From positions 494,316,190-494,380,189 of the forward strand of contig CM060990.1 of the NCBI GenBank assembly GCA_030765065.1: a stretch of 64,000 nucleotides of DNA. The letters are read 5' to 3'. Position 1 is the stretch's first letter; each line of letters starts with the position of its first letter. The stretch is from Deroplatys truncata. Lineage: Eukaryota > Arthropoda > Insecta > Mantodea > Mantidae. This document shows positions 23,441-33,869 of the stretch, piece by piece. A model generated the notes under the pieces. The model saw only the letters and a list, made by a program, of their open reading frames with translations. It had not been told where the DNA came from and did not search any database. Made by a program: the position numbers and the translations under genes.

Positions 23441-23715
23441 GCATCAATTATCTGGTAAAGACGATACACCTAACCAACAATTAACCATACAAAAACAGAA
23501 CAGTTGAATAAAAACAATAATATCACTATCAGAGCTTAAGGTTGGGTTATAAAAGGCATCTCTACATACTTTCATACATGGTAGCATTAGAATATTGAGA
23601 AGACCATAAAAGGATCCGATATGACTGTAAAAACGTTAGAAATGGTTATAGATCATAAGACCTGTGTAATACAAGAGAAAAACTCTATAAACAAGAGAGA
23701 ATGCCTGAAACCCAT

Positions 23716-24010
23716 TTCCCAAAAGCCCTCATAAAAACAGCCACTACATTTACCAAAAGCCAATAAACAGTCACTACACTTATCCAAAAGCCGACAAAAC
23801 AGTCACTACAATTATTCAAAAGCCGATAAAACAGTCACTACTCTTTCCAAAGCCTATAAAACAGCCGCTACACTTTCCAAAAGCCAATAAAACAGCCACT
23901 ACACTTATCCAAAAGCCGATAAAACACCTACTACTCTTTCCAAAAGCCTATAAAACAGCCACTACACTTATCCAAAGCCTATAAAACACCCACTACACTT
24001 TCCAAAAGCC
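23716..24010 (+). repeat. About 30-bp tandem array downstream of the polymerase
   Basis: Roughly ten units of AAAACAGCCACTACACTT plus NTCCAAAAGCC, lengths 28-32 bp. It lies about 500 bp past the polymerase stop, where the second locus has a different short-unit array (47150-47525). Confidence 0.88.
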
Positions 24011-24039
24011 CCTTCAGGAGCTCTTAATGGTTTGTGCCT

Positions 24040-24520
24040 ATGCCACATCCATAACCTAAAATACCTTTAAAGAGCCATAAACACTTCTAGCACGAGCTTT
24101 GAAAACGTCTTGAAAATTGTCAAAATACCTTAAAAGCATCATAAAACGCCTCGAAATATTCTGAAGCTTATATGAATACCTTGAATCTACCTGCTCCAGT
24201 TCCCAAAATGCTGCTGATACACCTAAAATTCCCCTGCCTCATACCAGAATGTCCTGAAAGCCTTGTCCATATCAAAAATACCTTTAACTATGCCTAAAAT
24301 GTTTCTAAATGAACACTAAAATGCTACCACAATTCCTAGTACACTGGTTAAAATGCTTACCCCAATACCCTAAAACACGTATCTGTTTCTGTGTCTAAAA
24401 ATATTTTAAAGCCAGTAAGAGGATGTCAAATGCCTGTTCCACCGCATTAAACATCATCAGAATACCTGCAAAGTTAGCTAAGCATGTATCTAAAAAGCTT
24501 CTAAGTGTGTTCTAAAATAG
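24040..24520 (+). repeat. Degenerate array rich in TACCT/AAAATACC motifs
   Basis: Irregularly spaced AAATACCTT, CATAAAAC and CCTGAAAG-like words recur every 30-50 bases. The corresponding stretch of the second locus (about 47740-47900) has a similar run of AATACC/TTACC words. The period is loose, so the call is tentative. Confidence 0.45.
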
Positions 24521-24525
24521 TTATA

Positions 24526-25026
24526 TTCTACCCTTCAAGTCCTGTCTAGTCTAGCACCTCTCCTCGTATTCCCTATCCCTCCTGTATGTAAGTCTATATT
24601 CCCCTCCTTCAGTACCTGTCTAGCCTTATCATCTACGCCCTATCTTTCGTATATAATCGTATACTCTACTCGAGCTCTGACTAGCCTAGCACTTCTCCTC
24701 GTATTCCCTGTCACTCTCGTATAAAGCACATTCCTCCTACTTCAACCTCTGTCTAACCTAGCATCTACCCTCGTTTTCCCTATCTCCCCCATATAAACTC
24801 ATTTTCCTCCATGAAGACTCTCTCAACCTAGCATCTCCTATCGTTTTCCCTATCCTTTCCCTTATAAAGCATATATTCAGACCTTTCAACCCCTGTCTAG
24901 CCTGACAACTCTCCTCGTATTCCCTATCTCCCCCATATAAACGCACTTTTCCTCCTTGGATGCTCTCCTAGCCTAGCATCTTCCCTCGTTTTCCCTATCT
25001 TTTCCCATATAAACGCAAAAAACATG
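24526..25026 (+). repeat. TATAAACG-type tandem array downstream of the polymerase
   Basis: About eight units of 55-65 bp, each containing CTGTCTAGCCTAGCA, CTCGTATTCCCTATC (or CTCGTTTTCCC) and CCCATATAAACGCA. The same unit, expanded to about twice the length, is at 53961-55165 beside the second polymerase locus. Confidence 0.88.
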
Positions 25027-25051
25027 CTCGATCTGTCTTATATAACCTACT

Positions 25052-25078
25052 AGCGTCCATAATTAAAAAACTCAATTA
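25052..25078 (+). repeat. SINE-tail-like segment at the end of the polymerase locus
   Basis: GCGTCCATAATTAAAAAACT closely matches the 3' tail of the SINE family (GCGTCCATAAATAAAACTC). It begins where similarity between the two polymerase loci ends (about 25051 and 55175), so it may be the truncated SINE into which this locus was inserted. Confidence 0.45.
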
Positions 25079-25409
25079 AGGTGTACATAATGATTTAATA
25101 TTTTTGAAAATAATAAGTTTGGCAAAATAAGCAAGTTGATGGAGAAAAGCACTGCAGAGATGTACTTTGTTTATTGTAGAAATATTTCCGCATTTTATGT
25201 TTAGGATTTTATAAAATGCTTCTGAATAAATGCAGCCAAAATCTCATTTTTTAGGGACTAAAGGATTTTGGGCATCATAAATGTGTAAACATACAGGTGG
25301 ACCATTTAAGTTGAGACTGTACAATATCTCCAAAACTAAGCAATGTAGAAAGAAATGTTTTGAATAAAAGTTGCTTGATATTATGGGGGAAAGTAAATGC
25401 CATTGATTG

Positions 25410-26433
25410 CAGGAGCAGGAAATGTTTCAGCCAAATACATCCGAGACCAGAGAGAAGGAATGCAGATTGGAAGAAAGTCCAAAGAGCGATTGGAAATCGG
25501 CGAAGGATGGATATATGGAAGTTATGTCACTGCTACGTGAGGCTGGCGGGAAGAAGATGGTTGTGTCAGAGAGAAGATTGGGAGACGACGTAGTGACGTC
25601 AGATCAGAGTGACGTAAGGGCAACAGCTGGCAAAGTTAAGAAAGTGACATCATCAAGGAGGGAAGAAGTTCAATCGCCACGTGATATGGTTGCGGGCAGG
25701 GCAGAGGCGTGGTTTCAGAGTGGCGAATTGGTGGAAGAAGAAAGCATTGTGTTGACACCCAATGGGAGTTTACGGGTTTTGGACAGAAACAAAGCGGGAC
25801 CGTCAAGGGAGCCAACAGGAATAGATTTATGGAGTAGGAAAGTGTGCCATACGTATAGAAATAGAGCAGGCTCTGTGAGAAGTATGGGAATACAGAAGCA
25901 GTAATAATGGGGGAGTTAATAGAATAGGGAGGGAGAGTAACTATAGAAAGAATAGAAGGGAATAAATTAGACAAAGTAAAGGCAAGTGTATTGATAAGCA
26001 AGTGATAGATTTATATGAAATTGTGAAGTGAATGATTTAGATATAAAGGATAGTAAACACGGAGAGGGCTAGAAGGGAGAGTTACATTTCTTAATATGAA
26101 CGAGCAAATGTTATGGCCGATCAGCACGGGGTACACAATAAGTATTCTCTAAATTTGCATCTAATAGTTCCCATTTCCTGCTGATAGTGGAGATTCAAAG
26201 ACGATCGGAGGAAGTAAGGGAAGGTGATGGGAATGGGAGAAGAACACTAAGCAGTATAGTGACTTTAAATGAGAAACTGTTAGCGATATGAAGCTAACTC
26301 AACACACATGTTTTGTAGGTAAATGCGGAAGCTTGGGTATGATCGGCAATAGGAGCTAGGGCTCGACGCTGATCCTGCCCAAATGCATTGTATTGCCTCA
26401 ACACTCAATAAAGATATCATATCATATCATATC
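25410..26433 (+). mobile_element. Non-autonomous retroposon with (ATATC)n-type tail
   Basis: The 1,024-bp unit is bounded by a 15-bp target duplication with one mismatch, AAATGCCATTGATTG (25395-25409) and AAATGCCATTGGTTG (26434-26448). It ends AATAAAGATATC followed by ATATC repeats, a microsatellite tail typical of some LINE 3' ends. It has one ORF (25422-25904) and a long 3' untranslated part but no reverse transcriptase, so it must have moved in trans or is a 5'-truncated LINE. Confidence 0.8.
25422..25904 (+). CDS. Uncharacterised 160-codon ORF in the retroposon
   Basis: I do not recognise the protein. It begins at the first in-frame ATG, twelve bases into the element, and is hydrophilic with many Glu, Arg, Lys and Ser; there is no signal peptide, membrane segment, zinc finger or RT motif. 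Its composition would suit an ORF1/Gag-like nucleic-acid-binding remnant, but that is a guess. It is open to its stop although the element is not new, and it is present identically in both arms. It may equally be the 3' end of a longer LINE frame. Confidence 0.4.
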   Translation: MFQPNTSETREKECRLEESPKSDWKSAKDGYMEVMSLLREAGGKKMVVSERRLGDDVVTSDQSDVRATAGKVKKVTSSRREEVQSPRDMVAGRAEAWFQSGELVEEESIVLTPNGSLRVLDRNKAGPSREPTGIDLWSRKVCHTYRNRAGSVRSMGIQKQ

Positions 26434-26637
26434 AAATGCCATTGGTTGTGTTACTCTGAAATCAATATCCTCATTAACCTCCATTGTAGACAACTGATGC
26501 AAGATGCATCGGCTCTCCTTAGTGCATATAAGTGGAGATCAGAGCTTCCTTTATATGAATAAGTGTCTTCTTACTTGCCTGAAAGAGTAATGTCTGTGAA
26601 TTGAAGATTGTTGCTTAAGGACTTCCTTGAAATAAGC

Positions 26638-26950
26638 AACAACTATGAATTCAACAGAGTCCCCATACCCAAAAAGAATAAATCAGGTGTTTATAAAATA
26701 AATTGCAATCAGTGTGACAAATTCTATAACAGTAAAACAAAAAAAGTGTAGAAACACAGGCCAAATAACACCTCAGGAATGTAAAATATTGACAAGAAGA
26801 AAACTCAGCAGTAGTAGCACATTTCTGACAAGAAAATGATGAAATACCCAGAACTGTTAAAATATATCACAGAGAACAGGAAACTCAATGTAGGAAAACA
26901 TATTGATCCTTAAACATCAACACAATTTATTCAACTTCAAAAAAGTGGCT
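26638..26950 (+). pseudogene. Penelope-like GIY-YIG nuclease fragment
   Basis: The frame reads PKKNKSGVYKINCNQCDKFY followed by NSKTKK, which matches the start of the GIY-YIG endonuclease domain of Penelope-like elements (SGVYKI.C..C...YIG.T). Further on, LLKYITENRKLNVGKHID resembles the C-terminal end of the same domain. Stops interrupt it and no RT precedes it. Known: this nuclease nicks target DNA for these retroelements. The copy is dead. Confidence 0.55.
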
Positions 26951-28029
26951 ATTTCAGCTTCTGTTTATTGTTACCAGTTTTGTTACAAAAAGCAATAATA
27001 ATTAACTATATAAGAAACCTATCCCCTTTTCTTCTTAGAAGTCTAATGGGGAAGCTTCAAGGCACACATTTTATGTACATTTACGTTTATTAATTGCATT
27101 AAGAAACAACACACATGGCTATTCATTATGTAGGCTAAGTACATCCATTCTGAAAGACTTTATATGAAAACTAAGATGCATGTAAGTAAGTAACAGTGCA
27201 GGTCATTGAATGGATGTGCAAATACTATCATTCTTGGAAGGGAAGTTGAGCATTTCACATGAATGCTGTCAGCATTTAACAGTAGACGTGAACAAAATTA
27301 AGCTTGATAAAAGCATGTGCAAATGATTTTCCAAAACACTGTCTTAATTAGTTTAGCAGTAGAAGTAGGCTATCACTTTGGATCTTATGAAATAACTTTG
27401 ATATAGAACATTCAATGATTACTGGCAATAAAAACTGCTACATAACAGCAAGGTGCAAAACACTCAGCTGTATGCACTTTAAGCAATAAACTATCTGTGG
27501 TGCTGCACATAGTATATTACTTAAGAAGAAAAGTACAATAAATTAATGTGACATTCAAGGATTTCTTAAGGAAATAAAAAATAAAAGGAATAATGATAAA
27601 ATACTCAATATTTATAATGTGAAAAATATGGGTTTATTGTTTCCCATTCCTTTACCATGCTCTTATCAAGGAAATGAAATGATGGAAGGGCCTTTACTGG
27701 TTCATGCATGGAAGCTTTCAGCTTGGTCACAATAATAGCATAAAATGTCAAAATATTTAGTTTGTAATAGGGGTGGATACTGCACCACGTTTCTGTAAAT
27801 AACCTTCGCAGGGGATTAACTCAGACACTGTTATAAACATCATTACCAACAACAAGCACAAACTTTTATTTTTCCCACAACAAAGTGTGGATGCTTAAAA
27901 CCAGAAGGACTGGCATTAATGAACTACCCAGGATTGCTACTAGTAAGTTTTTACAATGGTGCTTTTTTCCATTCTTGATATCTTGTGCATCTCCTTGCAA
28001 TAGTTTATTTCCTTTAGGTTATGATAGTA

Positions 28030-28780
28030 TAATTAAATTAATAACAGTTTAAACTTTAAGAGAGAAATATTACATTTCTAAACAGATTTTATCTATTCCT
28101 TTCCAGGTTGCTAATGACTCTGAAGTTATCAATAAATTTTATATAAATGATGTACATACATATTATTTGAAAATGGACAGAAAAATTTATGGTTGTCATA
28201 GAGTTACAAAGAACTAACATTTAACACTTGTATGAGTTGTGTTTAATCAAAGCCACCAATTTAGTCAAAACACTCTGCGCCTTCAGAAAAGGACCACAGT
28301 TGTATTTCGTGCACTAGGCACACAAATCTTATGTTTTGTTTGAGTCTTTGTCTTCTTCAGTTGTGCCAATTCTGTGATCCAGATAGGTATAGGAGTATAC
28401 CTTCTTTGACATGCATATGGAAAATAAGACTAAATGCTGATTTGTAGAATCCACACCCTGGCAAATTTACCCTATTTAAAAATATGCCCATTCTTCAAAA
28501 AAAAAAAAAAAAGAACGAGAAAAGTGAAATGAAAGAGAGAAAACATGAATGGCTACAACAAGGAAATGCAAGAAATACATCGTTGCACATTATGGACTTA
28601 TAAAATGTATGGATAAAATCCCTGCAGCAGGAATTAAGGTTAAAACAACCTTACAACTTGCCAAAAAAACGAAAATTCAATGGGAGCAATATGTAGGGAA
28701 CTAAATTAAACCCCATGTGATGCCTCAATGAGAAATGATTGGTCAGAATGATCAGTATGATCCTTCTGTTAAATGAGGCC
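28030..28780. other. Intergenic DNA after the inverted repeat
   Basis: AT-rich; an A16 run at about 28497-28512. No gene, repeat unit or terminal repeat seen. Confidence 0.5.
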
Positions 28781-28784
28781 TCAA

Positions 28785-29015
28785 GGGCAAAACTTGCTTT
28801 ATCCAGGTAAAACAAGTTTTCAGAAAATGTGAAAAACTAAAATTAGGCAAACAGCAGAACATTTGAAAATTCGTTTAATGTAATAATGTTCGGACTAGAC
28901 CCTAAAAGATGCATGTATTCTCTTGAAAATCAGTCTCAAATAATATGGTCGTAAATCAAAATTTAATTTTGGATAAGGCGAGTTTTGCACACAAGGTAGT
29001 GGATTTGGCAAGTTT
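28785..29015 (+). repeat. Left subterminal motif cluster of a DDE element
   Basis: Copies of a motif like GGATAAGGCGAGTTTTGC: inverted at about 28788-28805 (GGGCAAAACTTGCTTTATCC) and 28807-28822, direct at about 28973-28991 and 29003-29019. The same motif recurs on the far side of the transposase pseudogene (31325-31615). Confidence 0.65.
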
Positions 29016-29470
29016 TGGTGGAAACACAATACTAAATTACAATTAAGTGCAAACATTTTCGATTTACTTCTCAATATTCGTGTTTGACAATGCTAATAAA
29101 TGACTTTCTGCAATGTTTGTATAATTATAACCATTTCTGATTTCATTTTAGTTAAAAAAACTAAATGTTAAAAATTTTTTCACCAATTTTGCATAAGGAT
29201 ATCAATGAATCCTCCTTTCATAGTGTGCTCACTAAAATTGACCAGTTTTCATATCATATACATCTTATGACTTGTAAAATTTACATATTATGTTTAAAAT
29301 GTAATACTAATAACTAATGTTCAAAAACAAACATATTAAATTCTAAGTTCTCCTTCCTCACTATCCAAGAAACTCTCACAAATAACATGTACTTCTTTAT
29401 CATCATTGGCAATATTGTTTTTAGATATTAAATTCTTGTAAAATACAGGCTTTCATTTTCCTCCCAGTTA

Positions 29471-30991
29471 TCACCAAATGTTTTTTAATACATTTTTCAC
29501 ATCTTTAACTTTTTCCTCCTTTACTTTTACACCTACATATAAATTCCTTGCAATAAGCATTTCTAAGGTTTTTCCTCACTTCAGAATGGTCTTGTCTACA
29601 CACAAATTGAACCGATTATTTGCCTCACCTTTCACTAGAACTTTGCCTGAGGTAAAACGTTGTAAAATAATATGTTTAGATGCCTTTAATTTAAAATGCC
29701 AGGATCCTGGTGACTTCAATGTTTTCTTTGCAGCATACTTCCAAGCTTGTACAGATACGTCTGTCCCTAGCCTGATTACCTTTCCATGATTTTGTAAATT
29801 TCAAAATATTCTTTAGGCCTACTGATAGTGTTTCTCATTCTTATTTCTTTCTCTATTAGCCTGAAAACATGATTAGGAGGGGTGAATGAATGGCCAGGAA
29901 TAGCAAAGATCATTTCTATTACCTGCACATTTTGTGGTGCTTGAATAGCAAGCCATTCATTTTACATTTCTATCACAGTGGTGTTTTTATTTTGTCCACA
30001 GCAGGCATCTGCAAATAGCCTTACTTTCTTAACTCTAGAAAAATGGAATTTGCACAGTGACCGTATACTGTTGACACAATTTTGTTTGAACCCTTAGGAC
30101 GTTCATTTTCTGTCCATACAGAATTACAAGCATTCTGATTTGTCAGTATTGTCTTGGATGAATCCTGCACAATGGAGAAGTTATACATGTATAACTGCCT
30201 GCTGTAATATGCTGCTTGATGCTGTACTTTTGACAGTACCATATTTTTCTGACAGTCAAATGAAAATGTTGCTACTTTATCATCTTCTTTCAGGAGATCA
30301 AAATATGCCTTAGCTGTAGGTTTATGTATTCATTTAGCTATCCTCAAATCAGAACATTTAGTTTTATCTGTTTTCAATTTTATTTTCTCGTCATAAGAAA
30401 GATAAAGTGAGCATACATCAGAAATAGGGCTTTTGAAGCATATATTAAATGTTGTATTAAAAATATTATGAAAGAAATTCTTAGACACTTTCAATGAATT
30501 AGATGCTTCTGCATTATACATACATCTCATTTTATTAATGCTTAATTCCCTTGGTAAGTATTGCCATGTTGATGTTTTCTCCTACAATAATGGAAGTCAA
30601 GTACTTTAAAGTTCTGTATAAATTTAATTACAGATTCCCCCTTATTACTATTTTTGTGACACCCTGTCTTCACCTTGGAATTCCTTTGGTGCCATTCCAG
30701 TTTCAAGGTGTCTTTTGATATTTGCAAAATGTCCAGAAAAGTTTTCTGACACACCTGAACTGGCAGACCTAGCACACATTTCACGTGATACTTTGTTGTA
30801 AAACCCTTCCGAGAATCATCTTTGACTGCACGCTGCCATTTAGGTATATCATTTGAACAGTAAGTCAGTATAATGCAGTCTTGCTTAATTTTAGAGCTGC
30901 AGCTGTAGAAGGCTTCGTGGAATTTCCTTATGTCCTTCTGTGTCAAGTTACTGTATTCGAATGACTTGCTGTTGTGATTGCAGGCAGGCAA
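29471..30991 (-). pseudogene. DDE-type transposase-like pseudogene of a dispersed insect family
   Basis: Order on the minus strand: an N-terminal block with VLGLPVQVCQKTFLDILQIS (near 30760); QHQAAYYSRQLYMYNF (near 30200); FADACCGQNKN (near 30020), an acidic-residue motif typical of a catalytic core; IPGHSFTPPNHVF (near 29900); and a C-terminal block with WHFKLKASKHIIL ending NVLKNIW-stop at 29471. I know this motif series from many insect genomes as a multi-copy transposon-derived protein with an RNase-H-like fold, but I cannot name the superfamily. Frame changes and stops break it into at least four pieces. Motif clusters on both sides support a DNA transposon. Confidence 0.65.
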
Positions 30992-31324
30992 ATGGGGGCC
31001 GAGGCTTACTGAATGCGTTTAACAATAAAGATTGTATTGTAAACACATCTGCTTATTCCTATGAGTCATATCTGTCAACAATAGAAGAATACTATTTAAT
31101 TGTAGGTCGATCATACATAACTTTTCCTCTTCTCTCTTTCATGTTTCAATTCATGGGACGCCCGTTTCCTAGTTCTACCCTTTCCACCAACTTCGGGATA
31201 TCAGAGGAATCCATAATAATATGTCTGCACCTTAGACTAGTCAAAACTAAAATAAAAATGTTGGAATCACACAGGACTGCCAATGTAGGGAAACAGAGAA
31301 GCGAAACTACTGTATTTCTTAGTG

Positions 31325-31615
31325 CTGAATAAGGCGAGTTTTGCTCTTCACACAGCACAATTGTAGTGGAAAAAGTATTGGTTAAGGCAAGTTTTCCTCT
31401 GAATTGTAAGATGGATTAGACGAGCTCTGCATCAACTGCCACCATGGATTTGGAGAGTTTTGCATTGAACAGCAGTTTTCTAGGCTCTCTTGATGGTGTA
31501 TTAGATGAGTTTTGTTCAAACCCAAAGTCACAGTTCGTAGACAACTACAAGAAGTACTGAATCTCTTGTCTAACTCAATTTTTCTTTAGTTTTTAGATAA
31601 GACGAGTTTTGCACT
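31325..31615 (+). repeat. Right subterminal motif cluster of the DDE element
   Basis: Six direct copies of a GATAAGGCGAGTTTTGC-like motif, at about 31328, 31382, 31412, 31445, 31495 and 31596, with one to four changes each. Spacing is irregular (30-100 bp), as for transposase-binding sites rather than a satellite. Confidence 0.65.
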
Positions 31616-31659
31616 TGACGGCTTCAAATAATACTGAGTGTTCATTTATTTCAGGACTC

Positions 31660-32690
31660 TTCCTTCAGTATAATTGAATTGATGAAGTAATACCTAGTTG
31701 GTAAGCATTGCTGGACAGGACAAAGATGTATGGAAAGGAGCTAAAGTAACTTTGCTCTTGCATGCATCATTCTCATTTAAATATTATATCGGGAGAGGGA
31801 GCCAATGTAGTTGTCTAAGGTTAGTACATATCCTTACTATTTGGGGAGCATTTCAATGTCTATAAAAACTATACCCCACCCTTCTATAAACATGACACTT
31901 GGTAGTGCTAGCCCCAGTTTTTCTTTCTTTTTGGCAAAACTTTTATTCATTAATTTTTTTGGTTATTATATAAGTCATCTTGATTGTTAACATTTCCAGA
32001 ACAAAAAATACTTTCATAATAAAACAAGCGGTTTAATGGAGGCACTAATAAGAGATTTTCTTCCCACCCTTTCAAGCACTGCCAAGTCAGATAAAGCAGT
32101 GCTAGGGCTGAGGTACAGAACGTAGTGATGTGATGTAATTTAGAAGTTTGTGAATGCAGCGACTTGATCAGAAGTCCTGTAACATCATATATAATTTTAC
32201 ACTGTTAGTACTTCTCCTTTAATCTACTTCTTCTCTATGAAACTCACTCTTCAGATGGTGATGTCATTGTCTCAAACCAATGCATGTGAAATTCCAAACA
32301 TAAATAAACGCCCAGTATAACTGGGATTGCAACTGAAAAACTTTTATCATAGCAGCAATAAAATTCATGCAACTGAGGAACATAAGTAAAACAATGTACA
32401 CATAGACAGAACTGAAAATGTGCTAAGGAGCAGATGAACAACATTCTACTGATTGGGGAGTTAAGAGAATTGTAAATAAAATTGTGGTGTAAACTATGCA
32501 GCACAAATATAATAAGAAAATCTGTTTGTATATACTTGCAAAAATATTGTGATTGCATTAAGTATGCTTAATGGACTGTATAATCTTCAGATCATAACTA
32601 GTACTTTTATAAGTCTTATAAAGAAAACAATGTATTTCCACTTTCAATAAACCCAAATGATTTATATTTTAATTAATTAACCATGTGGAA
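31660..32690. other. Intergenic DNA, no gene recognised
   Basis: AT-rich sequence; the minus-strand open frame 32244-32558 is hydrophobic and phenylalanine/leucine-rich with no motif and is probably chance. Confidence 0.5.
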
Positions 32691-32699
32691 CCAAATGAA

Positions 32700-33620
32700 A
32701 GTTCAGTAGTATGAGCAGTTCAGCACTGTTTGCTCAGTTGTGTGCTCTTGTTCTTGCTGCATCAAATGGCATCAATAATAGAACCATTCTGATAGGGTAC
32801 ATTATTGCCCTTTCCGATACAAAATACTTGTATTCTAAGATTATTAAGCAATACAAGAAGTGTGGTTTTACCATATCCAAGAAAGTGGTCTCATGTGCAA
32901 TCAACAAAAAAGGTAAGGCCACATCAGAACTTACTCCAAGGGCAAGAAATAGGGAAATCCATGACCGGCCACCAGTCGCACCCCAGAGGTAATTTGGAAG
33001 GTGAAGGCCCATGCCTCTGTTACAAATCCTGCAACTCAGAGGGCCATTGCACTGTAATTACAGATCTCTGTTACTAGTGTGAACACCATAATCAAACAGA
33101 ATTTTAATCTAGAAAAGAGCCCCATAAGAGCTGAGGATATAAGCTATTGCCTAAACATATTGCTGAATGTGCCACTAACAGCAGAAAGCTGTATGAACGA
33201 TACCTAGCTGGTGAAAAGTGGATGTTTGTTGCCTTTTTGGATGAGGCATATGTTTAACTAAGTAACTGCAACAAACCATAGGCTATATATTACCGACCAA
33301 GGGGAGAAAAAAATGTGAATGTTGGTATAAGAAAACTAACGAAAATTTCCCCAATGGTTTCATGGTAATAGCAAGGTTAGTTAAGAATGGCAAATTAACC
33401 ATTCGTTGTGTACATAAAAATGTGAAAATTAACTCAGCATATTATCAGACTAATGTCCTGAAACCAATTTTCCATACGGAAATCCCTGTTCTCTACGGTG
33501 CAGATGTAAATAAAGTCTGGTTGCATTATAATAAGGCATCAAACCATACATCTGCTTCAACCTAACATTTTTTGGAGAACATAGAGAGAGAAATGGGAAT
33601 ACATTCCGTACCTTTCAGTG
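32700..33620 (+). pseudogene. Tc1-like transposase pseudogene
   Basis: The first part (32757-32990) resembles a Tc1-type helix-turn-helix (IGYIIALSDTKYLYSKIIKQ). Frames then break. At 33362-33565 the sequence reads GKLTIRCVHKNVKINSAYYQ, then TEIPVLYG and NKVWLHYNKASNHTS, the region around the second catalytic aspartate (normally D at the Y of LHYNKAS). The order and motifs fit a Tc1/mariner transposase. Several stops and frameshifts make it inactive; I did not locate its terminal repeats. Confidence 0.55.
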
Positions 33621-33869
33621 ACATCCATGTTAAGTCATCTGAAGCATCGCTGATGGAGTTTTGTGCATTTGGGTTACTGAAAAGAGCCCTTGGAAGCAGA
33701 CGGCCATGAACTTTGGATGGTCTCTGGAAAACAACCAGAAGGAATGGAATAAGCTGGATATCCTGTATTTCAAAGCAGTTTTTTCCTGTGGAAGCTGTGC
33801 TGCAGATTGATAGCTCAAGCTAAAGGCTGCCAGATAGAACATCACTGCTGGTGAAGGCATGGTTTTTCA

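Larger units (their letters stand above)
22746..28029 (-). repeat. Right arm (5,284 bp) of the giant inverted repeat
   Basis: Pairs with 12157-17440. Its inner edge falls at the first base of the GAT codon for D1061 in the polymerase active site; its outer edge is in AT-rich DNA with no gene. No target duplication or obvious terminal motif flanks the pair, which argues against simple transposon ends. Confidence 0.97.

Noticed and set aside
24526-25026. CRISPR-like or gene-encoding repeat array
   Set aside because: The units are contiguous without unique spacers and have no open frame.
12157-28029. Classical Polinton with long terminal inverted repeats
   Set aside because: No 6-bp target duplication flanks the arms, the ends lack the usual Polinton terminal bases, the arms begin inside the polymerase gene, and they include a retroposon and host-like DNA.
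12157-28029. Simple fold-back read artefact
   Set aside because: Such artefacts normally have almost no spacer, whereas here 5.3 kb of asymmetric sequence lies between the arms. It is not excluded, only less likely.
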